Shown here piece after piece: positions 20,177 to 29,072 of a stretch of 64,000 nucleotides of DNA (the stretch's first letter is position 1; every line of letters starts with the position of its first letter). The stretch spans positions 117,557,329 through 117,621,328 of the forward strand of contig OX235271.1 of assembly GCA_944472155.2 (NCBI GenBank), in the 5' to 3' direction. The position numbers were made by a program, and so were the translations under genes. The notes under the pieces were generated by a model. It did not search any database, was not told the origin of the DNA, and saw only the letters and a list, made by a program, of their open reading frames with translations. Source of the DNA: Trichobilharzia szidati (Eukaryota; Platyhelminthes; Trematoda; Strigeidida; Schistosomatidae).

Positions 20177-20991
20177 TCATTTTTTGAGCAAACGCTCCTC
20201 GTTTTTACGATTGGTCAGCTGAAGGTCACTCGTGCGTCGCACTCCTGGGACGCTATTGTTGAACTTTGCCATTAACTCTATCATTGCAGAATCCTTCTTC
20301 GAAGTCTGTTCGGTAACAGAGTATACTTCGGTAACTGGCCGTTTCGTTATCTCTAGAATTCTATCTGCAGAGACAGCTAAGTCATCCATGAGAACACCTT
20401 GAAGTGTCACAAGTACAGTCTGAACTGGCTGTGGCAGTTTGGACAAAAATTGTTCTCTGAACAGTCCTTCGTCGAACTGACTTTGGCCAATAATCTCTTT
20501 CATTCTTGCCAGCATGCTCACGGCTGACTGATCCCCTAACTTGATGTTACGAAATAACTCATCCAGACGTTGTCGATTACCTGCCGACGCACACCCGATA
20601 TCTATGGTCGGCCTGTAAAATTTGGGCTACCGATATCCATGCTGAAAATTCCATACTTCTACCAAAAGTACTGTGTGGAATCAAGCTGTAAACGAAAATA
20701 AAGAAAAAAATCCGTGAGAACGTTTCTCTTGAGGAGGGATGCTTTGAGCAACTCGTACGAGTTACTTACCTCTGGCCCCGACATCTGCAGAGTTACGCAC
20801 CTGCTGAATTCCCGCGGTAGGGCGCGAATAACTGCAAGGAACTGTGAACGTTGATCGGTTATGCCATGCTCACAAAAATCAGATTCAGCTATCTGAAACC
20901 ACGTTTCAGCATTATCTGTCCAATATGGTACGAGCTGAATTGTTTTGGCGGCTGAGCGAAGACGAATAACCTTGGGGCTAGGATCAGTCAT
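20177..20991 (-). pseudogene. gag: Gypsy A Gag N-terminal part, split by a SINE
   Basis: The N-terminal half starts at an ATG at 20991 (an in-frame upstream Met at 21036 would add 15 residues overlapping the leader) and shows VPYWTDNAETWFQIAESDF and SQFLAVIRALP. After the SINE at 20582-20690 it resumes with MLARMKEIIGQ, FREQFLSKLPQPVQTVL and GVRRTSDLQ. This is the capsid-like region of CsRn1-type Gag. The protein is broken by the SINE and ends at 20177, before the finger region. Confidence 0.8.
20582..20690 (+). mobile_element. tRNA-headed SINE, copy 4, 5'-truncated
   Basis: Opposite orientation to the other three. Only CCGACGC of the tRNA head remains (20584-20590), then the body and an A-rich tail (20690-20710). 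It interrupts the Gag frame of element A. Clear target duplications were not seen, as expected for a 5'-truncated insertion with later decay. Confidence 0.8.
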
Positions 20992-21085
20992 GACGAAAAG
21001 TATGCCGATTACAAAGGAGTACAAGAACAAACACAAAAAGGAACGAACTCACCGGGTTTATCTGCGTGTGTATTGAAGATGAAGT

Positions 21086-21103
21086 TCGTGGTTGGGCTCA
21101 CCA
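21086..21103 (-). promoter_or_regulatory. Primer binding site of element A
   Basis: Minus strand TGGTGAGCCCAACCACGA follows the LTR end at 21104. It starts TGG, complementary to a tRNA CCA end, and resembles the tRNA-Trp site of CsRn1-type elements (TGGTGACCCC...) with several changes. Confidence 0.6.
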
Positions 21104-21104
21104 G

Positions 21105-21415
21105 TTTAGAGGTTGCAGGTATCGACGTTCGCGAACTGTAAGGAGTATACTAACGCAAGATCTTACACCAACAACTTCTATACTGTTCGTTCTTCGAGTA
21201 CGAAAGATAAAGCAAAAGACCAGATTTAGCCGTCCAAAGCACGTATTATATTTCGGGACCAAATCGCGGGTAGAAGTGAATGCTTAGCTAGCTAGTAATC
21301 GTGCATGCACGTAAAACGACGGAGTACCAAATGGCGGGGATGCTTGACCGGAAGCCTTCAGCTAAACAAGTCGACTTAAACAGTGAGGGTCAGCATCCAA
21401 TGTTGAGTGATGATT
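21105..21415 (-). repeat. 5' LTR of element A, truncated at both ends
   Basis: Pairs with 15998-16308. The last 9 bases of the full LTR (including CCGCTACA) and about 39 bases at the other end are absent. Beyond 21415 the sequence turns into an inverted LTR piece. Confidence 0.88.
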
Positions 21416-21426
21416 TCTGCCGTCAG

Positions 21427-21661
21427 ACATCCCCGCCATTTGGTACTCCGTCGTGTCACGTGCGTGCACGATTACTAGTTAGCTAGGCATTCACTTCAAC
21501 CCGCGATTTGGTCCCGAAATATAATACGTGCTTTGGACGGCTAAATCTGGTCTTTTGCTTTATTTTTGTTACTCGAAGAACGAACACTATAGAAGTTGTT
21601 GTTATAAGGTTTTGTGTCAGTATACTCCTTACAGTTCGCGAACGTCGGTGCCTTCAACCAC
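21427..21661 (+). repeat. Inverted LTR fragment of the element A family
   Basis: It is the reverse complement of the neighbouring LTR (for example GGTCCCGAAATATAATACGTG against the inverse at 21239-21259), with some divergence. Together with 21105-21415 it makes a near palindrome with an 11-bp centre. Confidence 0.85.
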
Positions 21662-21935
21662 CAAAATAGGTTTAAAAGATCTGTTAACGTCAATTTTATG
21701 TACTGTCTCTATGATATGTCTCGCAATAGAAGAGCTAGGTCTTCTGTTCGCACCGTTAATAGGTTCTGAGGATTCCATTTGTTTGTGGAGCCATTTAGGA
21801 ATATGCTCTGAAGCCCTTACTTGCAGAGATCGACGAGTCCTCCCTATGTATGTGTGTCCACACGTACATTCAAATTGATAAATACAGTGAAATGTGACGT
21901 CATCTTTCGCATGTTTGAAGGGCTTAGAGAGATGG
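21662..21935 (-). pseudogene. PLE fragment B, GIY-YIG endonuclease domain
   Basis: The minus strand encodes VTFHCIYQFECTCGHTYIGRT, then R-x3-VRASEH and SSIARHIIETVHKID, the GIY-YIG core of a PLE. Only this domain is left. One end joins the inverted LTR fragment, the other the LTR of gypsy element B. A close relative of this PLE type lies at 33804-33995. Confidence 0.8.
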
Positions 21936-22198
21936 CTGCTAGCCAAATCGGTAGACAGCAATTGACGTCATTGTCATTGTCTCAATTATAAGTCTTGTGA
22001 AAACTAGCTGTTAGCATATGGAAGATCTGACACAGCCACAAAGAGATGGAAGGTTAACTTTCTATCAGAAACAACCAACCAAAAGACTGTATTTTCTACT
22101 TATAATAATCTTTAATAAAATACATTAAAATCTATAATTATGTGTTGATTTTCCTTAATAAACTATCTGTTGCCTGACTCTTGCCTTCTGTCGTTACA
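21936..22198 (+). repeat. 5' LTR of gypsy element B
   Basis: The right end GTCGTTACA is followed by AT and a TGG-starting primer site at 22201. The segment matches the reverse complement of 24795-25106. The left boundary is judged from where that match ends and is approximate. Confidence 0.7.
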
Positions 22199-22200
22199 AT

Positions 22201-22218
22201 TGGTGTCGCTGCCTCCGA
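22201..22218 (+). promoter_or_regulatory. Primer binding site of gypsy element B
   Basis: TGGTGTCGCTGCC lies 2 nt after the LTR end. Its first eight bases match the primer site of element D (62377-62364, minus strand). Confidence 0.65.
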
Positions 22219-22221
22219 ACA

Positions 22222-22878
22222 ATGAAGATCCCATGGCCAACTGCGTTTGAAGAAGGAGACATACGGAGCTTCTTACGTGACTTCCAGGCTGTTGCTGAGT
22301 TAGTGGGTGTCAAAGAGCAGGCGGCGAAGGCGGTTGTGCTGGGGACGCTGTTGAGAGGCCGAGCGAAGGCGGCATATGACATCGTAGAGTGGTCAGATGG
22401 CACAGCGTCTTGGAAGACATTTGTTGAACGATTGGTGTCGGAGTTCGACAGTCCAACAGACAGACAGCTGGCAATGCAGCAGTTCCTTTCAACGAAGCTC
22501 GGACCAAATTGAGATCTGTTTGTTTTGGCGGTGAAATTGACCAATCTACTTCGACGTGCGCTTCCTCCTTTGGATGAAGAATCAGAGGCGCAGTTGCTGA
22601 GTTCCCAGTTCATTGAGAGTGTCCCAGACCAAATTTCTCAGCAATTACAACTGGTTAACGCTACGCAGCCGATGGATATTAGTGAGCTGGCGAAGGTGAC
22701 CAGACAGATGCTGAGCACAACTGTAGCTGCCATAGAGCGACCAAAACCAAACGAATTCGAGCAGAAAATTGAAGCGTTGCAGCGGGAAGTTGCGGCGTTA
22801 AAGTTGGGTGACAGGAAAGATAGGTGTTTTGAATGCGGTAAGCCGGGACAATGGAGGAGATACTGCCCAGAAAGGTAA
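22222..22878 (+). pseudogene. gag: Gypsy B Gag with one nonsense codon
   Basis: It starts MKIPWPTAFEEGDIRSFLRDF close behind the primer site. The capsid-like part contains VLGTLLRGRAKAAYDIV and WKTFVERLVSEF. A TGA at 22510-22512 cuts the frame after FLSTKLGPN. The same frame continues to a CCHC-like knuckle, CFECGKPGQWRRYC, near the end, where the His position is Trp or Arg. Without the stop this would be a single Gag of about 218 residues. Confidence 0.82.
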
Positions 22879-22959
22879 AAAAGAAAATTTTCAGACGGTA
22901 TAATACGTGTTCTTTCTCTCGTATAAAACTAGATGTAGTGGGGGCTATCGAGAAAGGGG

Positions 22960-24700
22960 GTGTATTCGAAAATGCGAGTGAATCATAACGAAGTTGTATG
23001 TTTAGTAGATACGGGGGCGGCTGTGTCCCTCATAGATAAGAACTTATGTACGAGTTTTAGTCCGTGTTCATTGACAGTACAAACGGTAGGTGGGCACGTA
23101 TTACGTATCACGGGTAGATCGAACTGTACGGCCGTGGTTGGCAGCTGCGTTGTGCCCAAATTACGACGGACGATACTTGGCGCGGATTTTCTGCGGGAGG
23201 TTGGTGCGATAATAGACACGCAAGCGAACGTTGTAATTACGAAATACGGACATATCAGCATGTATGAGACCAACGAGATAGCAGCGGTTAAGCTGTCGAA
23301 TGTACACAATATGACAGAGTTAATTAATAAACACGATCATCTGTTTACTGGAGATGGGGACCCATACGGTTATTGCGATAAGGTGAATCATGAAATTCCG
23401 TTAAGTGGCCCGAAAGTAACGTCATTTACCACGCGAAGAGTTCCATGTCATTTAGAAGGCGAAGTTGAGCGACAAGTGCGAGAGATGTTAAAAGATGATA
23501 TTATTGAAGAAGCTGATAGCCCGTACAACTCTCCAGTGCTGTTATTAAAAAAGGCGGGTGGGAAGTATAGATTCTGCGTTGATTTTCGACAGTTAAACAG
23601 TATGACAGAGTTAAGACCGTGTGCCATGCCAACAGTAGTAGAAACTTTAGATCGCCTACAAGGCGCAAATTTGTTTTCAGTTCTCGATCTTCGCTCAGGA
23701 TACTGGCAGATACCGATAAAGCCAGGTGATAGAGATAAGACGGCATTCATCGTGGGTCAGACACAATATCGATTTAAACGCATGCCGTTTGGACTAGCAG
23801 GTGCACCGTTTACGTTCAGACGACTGATGACGCCATTACTTAAGAACTTGAAAAACGCTGAGGTGTTCGGTGATGATCTCGTCATATGTAGTCAAATCGA
23901 AGACTATCATGTGAACCATGTGGAAGCCGTGCTGCGACGCATCGAAGAATTTGGACTGCGCGTCAACAAAACCAAGTCTCAGATAACCAAAAGGAATGTA
24001 ACTCTTTTGGGACGTAAAGTGGGAAATGGTGAGATTAAACCACTACTGGAGAAAATCTTGACGATAAAGACGATCTCGGCCCCGAATTCAAAGAGAAAAT
24101 TGAGACAATTCTTAGGTAAAGCAGCGTTTTATAGTCGCTTCGTGAAGAAATTCAATGAGACAGCAGCCCCTCTGTACAGGCTACTAGGTGAACCGAAGTT
24201 TGTTTGGTCGGAGGAATCGCAGAAGACATTCGAGGGGATTAAACAGCTGCTCGACCACCAACAAATGACACTGAAGCTACCCGCACCTGGAAGACAGTTC
24301 ACAGTGTGCACAGATGCCAGTGACTACGCCATAGGTGCGGTCCTAAGACAGGGTGAGGGAATCGTTGAGTATGCCTGTCGGGTTTTGACACGTAGAGCGA
24401 AAGTATTCAACCATAGAGAAAGAATGTTTAGCAATGGTATGGGCAATCGAAAAATGGAGACCTTATTTACTCGGCCGGCGGTTCCACATCGAAACGGATC
24501 ATAAGCCACTACAGTTTCTGAAGACAGCGAGAAACCCACGAGGGAAATTGTCACGGTGGATGCTGCGTCTTCAGGAGTACGATTTTACCATCTCACACGT
24601 TCCTGGAAATGAAAATGTTTTGGCAGATTTGTTATCGAGACCAGAAGACAAGGTGAGTTGCCCAAGGCCGCTTACGGATTGCATGCAGTAGAACAAGACC
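22960..24700 (+). pseudogene. pol: Gypsy B Pol: protease, RT, RNase H
   Basis: Protease has CLVDTGAAVSLID (about residue 15). RT has FCVDFRQLNS, LDLRSGYWQIPI, MPFGLAGAPFTFRRLM and a catalytic box VFGDDL, where the usual Tyr is Phe and the X is Gly. RNase H begins VCTDASDYAIGAVLRQG. A one-base insertion near 24421-24425 shifts the frame inside RNase H, which resumes at 24434 with MVWAIEKWRPYLLGRR and TDHKPLQFLK. Pol and Gag are not in one continuous ORF here (gap 22879-22959). The copy is inactive. Confidence 0.87.
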
Positions 24701-24794
24701 CACTAAGACTGGCACGCAGACAAAGGTTGGACCTTACGCTGAATACAGTAATACAGGTGATCACTAGCGGAATAGAAGTGGATCCAGCTACAGC

Positions 24795-25106
24795 TGTAAC
24801 GACAGAAGGCAAGAGTCAGGCAACAGATCATTTATTAAGGAAATCAACGCATATTTATATATTTTCATGTACATTACTATAGATATTTAAGCAAACAAAC
24901 ACAGTCTTCCGATTGGTTGTTTCTCACGTAAAGTTAATCTTCTATTTGTGACTGTTTCTTGAACGTCAAATCCTCTACATGTTAAATGCATCCGCCTACG
25001 CAAAGTCTGTTGTGGTCGGTTTTGAATCAATCTTTGTTCACATTTTCTCACGACAAATCTTGGGAACGTAAATATTGACGTAAATTACTGTCTACCAATT
25101 TGGCTA
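24795..25106 (-). repeat. Inverted solo LTR inside gypsy B pol
   Basis: TGTAACGACAGAAGGCAAGAG at its left is the reverse complement of the 5' LTR end at 22178-22198, and the match continues with substitutions to a GTCTACCxATTTGGCTAG block. It separates RNase H from integrase. It is about 50 bp longer than the 5' LTR because of an internal length difference. Confidence 0.75.
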
Positions 25107-25622
25107 GTAGACAGTTCTCACCACACAGCGAGTAAGGAGCTAACCACACTACTCAGACAGAGAGATCGACTAAGAGTGAATGCCTACGGGACTCTGACCT
25201 GGCGAGAGAACGACGGAAGCTGGCTAGCTGTCATACCTCAATCGTCGCGCCACGACATGATAGAAGAATGCCACCAGCTAGCACGTACCGGAGTGGCCAG
25301 AACAACCGACCTCTTGAGGCAAAGTATGTACTGGCCAGGTATGAGAGAAGACGTAGCAAGATATGTACTTGGATGTCCACGATGCCAGCTAATGAAAGGC
25401 GACCGATGCATACGACCACCGCTTCAGTCGATTCCGGTTACGGCGATAGGTGACTTGTGGTCCGTAAATGTCATGGGTCCATTTCCTCAGACATCCATTG
25501 GTAATCAGTACCTCTTGGTGATGACGGAACACGTGACACGATGGGTAAACGCCGTAGCAATCCCAGACCAACGCGCAAGGACCGTGACAGATGCAGTAGT
25601 TAGACACATCGTTGCAGACCAC
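25107..25622 (+). pseudogene. pol: Gypsy B integrase, N-terminal part and truncated core
   Basis: The zinc-binding domain reads ECHQLARTGVART...CPRC. The second His of the H-x3-H pair is Arg. The core begins LWSVNVMGPFPQT, with Asn where the first catalytic Asp should be. The reading is lost at about 25622, where CR1-type LINE sequence starts, so the rest of the core and the 3' LTR are missing. Confidence 0.82.
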
Positions 25623-26565
25623 GACTCCGAAATATGCGAAGCTTGTAATACATTCCTACTGTTTAACTCCGATGATTGTATTGTACGGGTTTTACCCAAA
25701 ATTTATGGAAAGTCACACAAGAGAACCTTTTCACACCTGTGCAAGAAAATTGTACATAGATGTTACTTTAATGAGAATGTTCAGATTCTTAGGAGCATGT
25801 TCAAAGACACTAGGTGGGACTTGTTTAATGAAGATTCTCCTGATGACACTATCTCAAATGTTACATGTTATCTCAAATTTTGTCTTGACATTTGTTGTCC
25901 CAGAGAAACATTCTTCATCAGATTTGACCGTTCCTCCTCCCTTCAACTTAAAAAGCCTCGCAGGGAAAAGGAAAAGTTAAATAAAATGAAGGATAACATT
26001 GGCGTGAAAAGAATTAACATCCTAATCAAGTCTGAATTCAATTTATAACCAGAAGTTTATATCCTGTTAAAATGCCTCTAAATATGGAAACTGTTCAAGG
26101 AAATTACTGGTGGTAAGGGGATCAATAGTATCCCTCATTCATTTGATGTGTGTACACTAAACAAGTCTTTCATATATTCTCCCGCAAATACCAAGCTTTC
26201 CAGTGTCACAAGTGTTAATGAAACCTGCTTCCCTGATTTCACTACAAATGACGTTCTAAAATGTCTCCAGTCGCTGAACCCTACTTGTATTCTAAGACCA
26301 GATGGCTTGCCTAGCCTTGTTCTTAAAGAATATGCAGATATCCTGTGTTATTCTTTAATGGACATATTTAATGAATCTTTTTCCAGAAATGTCGTGCCAG
26401 CCGTTTGGAAGGACATGAACTATACCTAAGTCATCTGCTGGAACATGTTTTAAATTTAGACCTATTGCCATCACTTCTCCTTTTTTAAAAACTCTCGATA
26501 AGTTGCTCTTACTTAGTCTCGAACTTTCACTTAAGGCCTTTAACAATCCCAAACAATTCTCCTAC
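25623..26565 (+). pseudogene. CR1-type LINE ORF2 fragment, left part
   Basis: The segment encodes DTRWDLFNEDSPDDTISNV and a basic linker, then FTTNDVLKCLQSLNPTCILRPDGLPSLVLKEYADIL and VVPAVWKDM. These correspond to the endonuclease-RT linker and the first RT motifs of the CR1-type elements at 27597-32612 and 53338-56451. Several stops and frame changes make it inactive. The LINE continues at 27288 after a PLE insertion. Confidence 0.8.
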
Positions 26566-26639
26566 AAACATAGATGTATTTATATCAGATGGATGGGAAA
26601 GTTCCAGAATAATTTCCCGTTAAGGGTCAAATTAATAAA

Positions 26640-26960
26640 AATTACAATTAGGAATTAGAATGCCATAATAAACAGGGGGACGGGTAAAACTCAAACAAAG
26701 TAGCATTATAATAACTAAGAAAATTGACATTGTGCAATTGGCGGTTAGAAATGCAGAAATAACAAAATATACAGGATGTTTGGATAAAAAACTAATGTGA
26801 TGAATAATTGTTTATGCAATCAGGGATTAAATATGTAGAAACAGTAGAATGACAAAATAAACAGGAAGCGTGGATATGAAAATATGGTAGTGTAGACAGG
26901 GATTAAGAAAAACTTAAAATAACATGAATAAACAGGAAATTTAGATAAGAAAGGCGATGA
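26640..26960. repeat. Degenerate subrepeats in PLE 3' noncoding region
   Basis: A motif resembling AATAAACAGGAAG-GGATA recurs about three to four times (near 26667, 26762, 26853, 26926) with variable spacing and divergence. Confidence 0.5.
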
Positions 26961-26988
26961 GATGGTTATTATTAAAAAATTTACCTTT

Positions 26989-27252
26989 TTATGATGGCCA
27001 TGACACGGACAGGAGTTGGACGTATTTCTTTTGGATACAAAGAGTGGGTTTGAGTTTTTGGATAGCTAACGCCTCTGCTATGCTCAGATGTCTTGATTTC
27101 ACTCCCTTTGATAGGTTCGATTGAATCTTGTATATTACTTTGAAGGATTTTTCGAAAGGCGCTGAATGTCCTGAGCTGACCAGCCTAGATGATGACTTCG
27201 TCGGAAAGAAAATTCTCTTCGCTGCAACTGCCTTTTTATTCCCTATGATCAA
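26989..27252 (-). pseudogene. PLE GIY-YIG C-terminal tail
   Basis: The minus strand ORF carries SSGHSAPFEKSFKVIYKI and LSIAEALAIQKLKPTLCIQK, the end of a PLE endonuclease, where the EAL...I...KP motif follows the GIY-YIG core. The upstream RT is missing by 5' truncation. Confidence 0.72.
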
Positions 27253-27287
27253 ATGTGTATATTCCGTGATTTGAAAACATAGATGTA

Positions 27288-27430
27288 CTTTAGATGTGGC
27301 TGCAGTCTTGCATCATAACGTTGTCTCCAGTTTAGACAAAGAGACTAAATCTGTTCGCTTCACCTTCCTAGATTACACATCTGCTTTTGACTCAGCACCT
27401 AGGGATATTTTTTTAAAATAAGCTTGCTGA
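27288..27430 (+). pseudogene. CR1-type LINE ORF2 fragment, right part
   Basis: It resumes after the PLE insertion with RCTLDVAAVLHH and FTFLDYTSAFDS, the RT motif around the first catalytic Asp. It decays into stops by about 27430. Confidence 0.75.
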
Positions 27431-27596
27431 AACTGGCTGCATTCTAATATCTCAAGAAGAAAGTAGTACACGTGGTACGTTCAACGTTTGCATTACATTT
27501 TTGCCTGATTCGTTACATAAAATTTATCTTGTAATCCTTGCACAAGTACTCTACTACCTCCATACCTATAACTATTAACTCTCATATCAAATAGTT

Positions 27597-28715
27597 ATGG
27601 TTAATCAAAGTAAAAGGCAACGAACTCAATCCCCTTTAAATTTGATGACTAATTTTAAGTCGTTGATTGCTACATCAAGCAACACACTACCTACAAACGG
27701 TTATAGTGAGCCACATAACTCACTTGTGTGTCGTAAGCGTCGAGGTGAAACTGAGGATAAAACTGTACTGACAGCTAGTATTAGCACTACTCCCAAAAAT
27801 TCAGTACTCTATGCTCATACAGAAACCCTCCCTACACCGTATGTGCTTATCGAAATACTCCAGCCTTCAAGCTCTGTTTCAGTACTATCTTCAGAAATAG
27901 AACTTCTAAAGTTGTTTATAGGAGAACTTAAGGCCGAGTTAAGGGAAGTAAAAAACAATAAGTCAGTAAATCTTGGAATTTCTGAAACCAATACCAAATT
28001 ATCAGATCAGATCGGGGATATCAGATCGCAGGTCTGTGAACTGACACCCTTAACTATCCTCATGAAAACTGTAAACCTTAATAAACTCGACACAGAATCA
28101 GTAACTAAGGTAGATAACCTCATTAACTTTGTTACTACAGAAGTAACAAAACGACTCGACGCTAAACTAAGTGCTATTGTCTACAATGTTACGGACAATG
28201 AGGCACTAAAAAAGATACAGCGTATCTTACTTAGTGAGGCAAAAATGCCCAACTCCAAGACTAAATGCTATAGGCTGAAGAAGAGTCAACATGAAAAGTG
28301 TTGTCCTATTCGTTTTCAGCTCGAAACACCGGCAGAGGCCAGAAAATTCATCCACTCCCAACATACCCAATCGCAAGCCAGAAACTACAAACTAATAAAG
28401 GTTGCGGCGGACAAGACAGTCATAGAAAGGCGCGCATACAATTATCTCGCTACGTCTAATTGTGGAAGAAATAATAGGACATTGCAAGCAGCAGTTATAC
28501 CCGACCCTTCGAGAGACACCGTAGAACCCACCGCACCATTCTTCTCAAACCACACAGAATTATCTTCTCAGAGGGCAACACCAACCGAAAGGCCACTAAA
28601 TTGTAATCAAATAGCTAATAAAACTATACCACCTATCACCGTGGATATAGACATGTCACTAAATAATCCCAGAAAAAAGTCAAAGTCCCCGAAATTCGAC
28701 CCTGTCCTCTCATAG
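27597..28715 (+). CDS. CR1-type LINE ORF1 protein (372 residues)
   Basis: The ORF starts ATGGTTAATCAAAG at 27597 and is uninterrupted. The N-terminal third is Ser/Thr-rich. A coiled-coil-like segment (about residues 95-145: LKLFIGELKAELREVKNN) precedes a central region with LINFVTTEVTKRLDAKLSAIVYNV and KCYRLKKSQHEKCCPIRFQLETPAEARKFIHS. That pattern recurs in ORF1 of the LINE at 52236-53326. It looks like an RRM-type nucleic-acid-binding ORF1 protein, but that fold is inferred. No zinc knuckle is seen. It belongs with the broken ORF2 downstream. Confidence 0.7.
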   Translation: MVNQSKRQRTQSPLNLMTNFKSLIATSSNTLPTNGYSEPHNSLVCRKRRGETEDKTVLTASISTTPKNSVLYAHTETLPTPYVLIEILQPSSSVSVLSSEIELLKLFIGELKAELREVKNNKSVNLGISETNTKLSDQIGDIRSQVCELTPLTILMKTVNLNKLDTESVTKVDNLINFVTTEVTKRLDAKLSAIVYNVTDNEALKKIQRILLSEAKMPNSKTKCYRLKKSQHEKCCPIRFQLETPAEARKFIHSQHTQSQARNYKLIKVAADKTVIERRAYNYLATSNCGRNNRTLQAAVIPDPSRDTVEPTAPFFSNHTELSSQRATPTERPLNCNQIANKTIPPITVDIDMSLNNPRKKSKSPKFDPVLS

Positions 28716-29072
28716 CCATAAGTCCATTGGTAAAATAAAGGAAAATATGACCCCAAATCATGCCAACAACAACAATGGCAGTATAAATAAGCCCACACTC
28801 CCCACGGTCAATAGTATTAGCACCCACAACGTGCGAAATAGCACCATGACACACACTGATAACCTACGTCACAACAGTGCCATCCTCAATAGTACAAGTG
28901 GCAATAGTCAGAACTCGACCACCAACAACTCAGGGCATTCACAGTATGGCACACAAATAAATTTTGATCGGATATTTGGTACAAGTCTGCTGGGAACTGA
29001 CCCACAATGCAGTACACACGAAACCCATTCAAGGACACAACTAGTACCTAACAATAGGTGGAATAATAAACC

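Larger units (their letters stand above)
15989..21415 (-). mobile_element. Gypsy element A, CsRn1/Kabuki-like, defective
   Basis: Read on the minus strand: a truncated 5' LTR (21105-21415), a tRNA-Trp-like primer site (21086-21103), Gag pieces, Pol, a polypurine tract (16348-16361) and a 3' LTR (15989-16347). The CHCC-type Gag finger and the Trp-like primer site point to the CsRn1/Kabuki clade, known from trematodes and insects. The element is dead. It has nonsense codons in RNase H, a missing integrase core, a SINE in gag and a telomere-like tract between Gag parts. Confidence 0.88.
26566..27287 (-). mobile_element. 5'-truncated PLE insertion C with 13-bp target duplication
   Basis: AAACATAGATGTA occurs at 26566-26578 and at 27275-27287, directly flanking 696 bp that interrupt a LINE RT frame (KHRC motif on both sides). 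The minus strand encodes the end of a PLE GIY-YIG protein, and the rest (26579-26988) is 3' noncoding sequence. Long variable target duplications fit PLE insertion. Confidence 0.8.
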
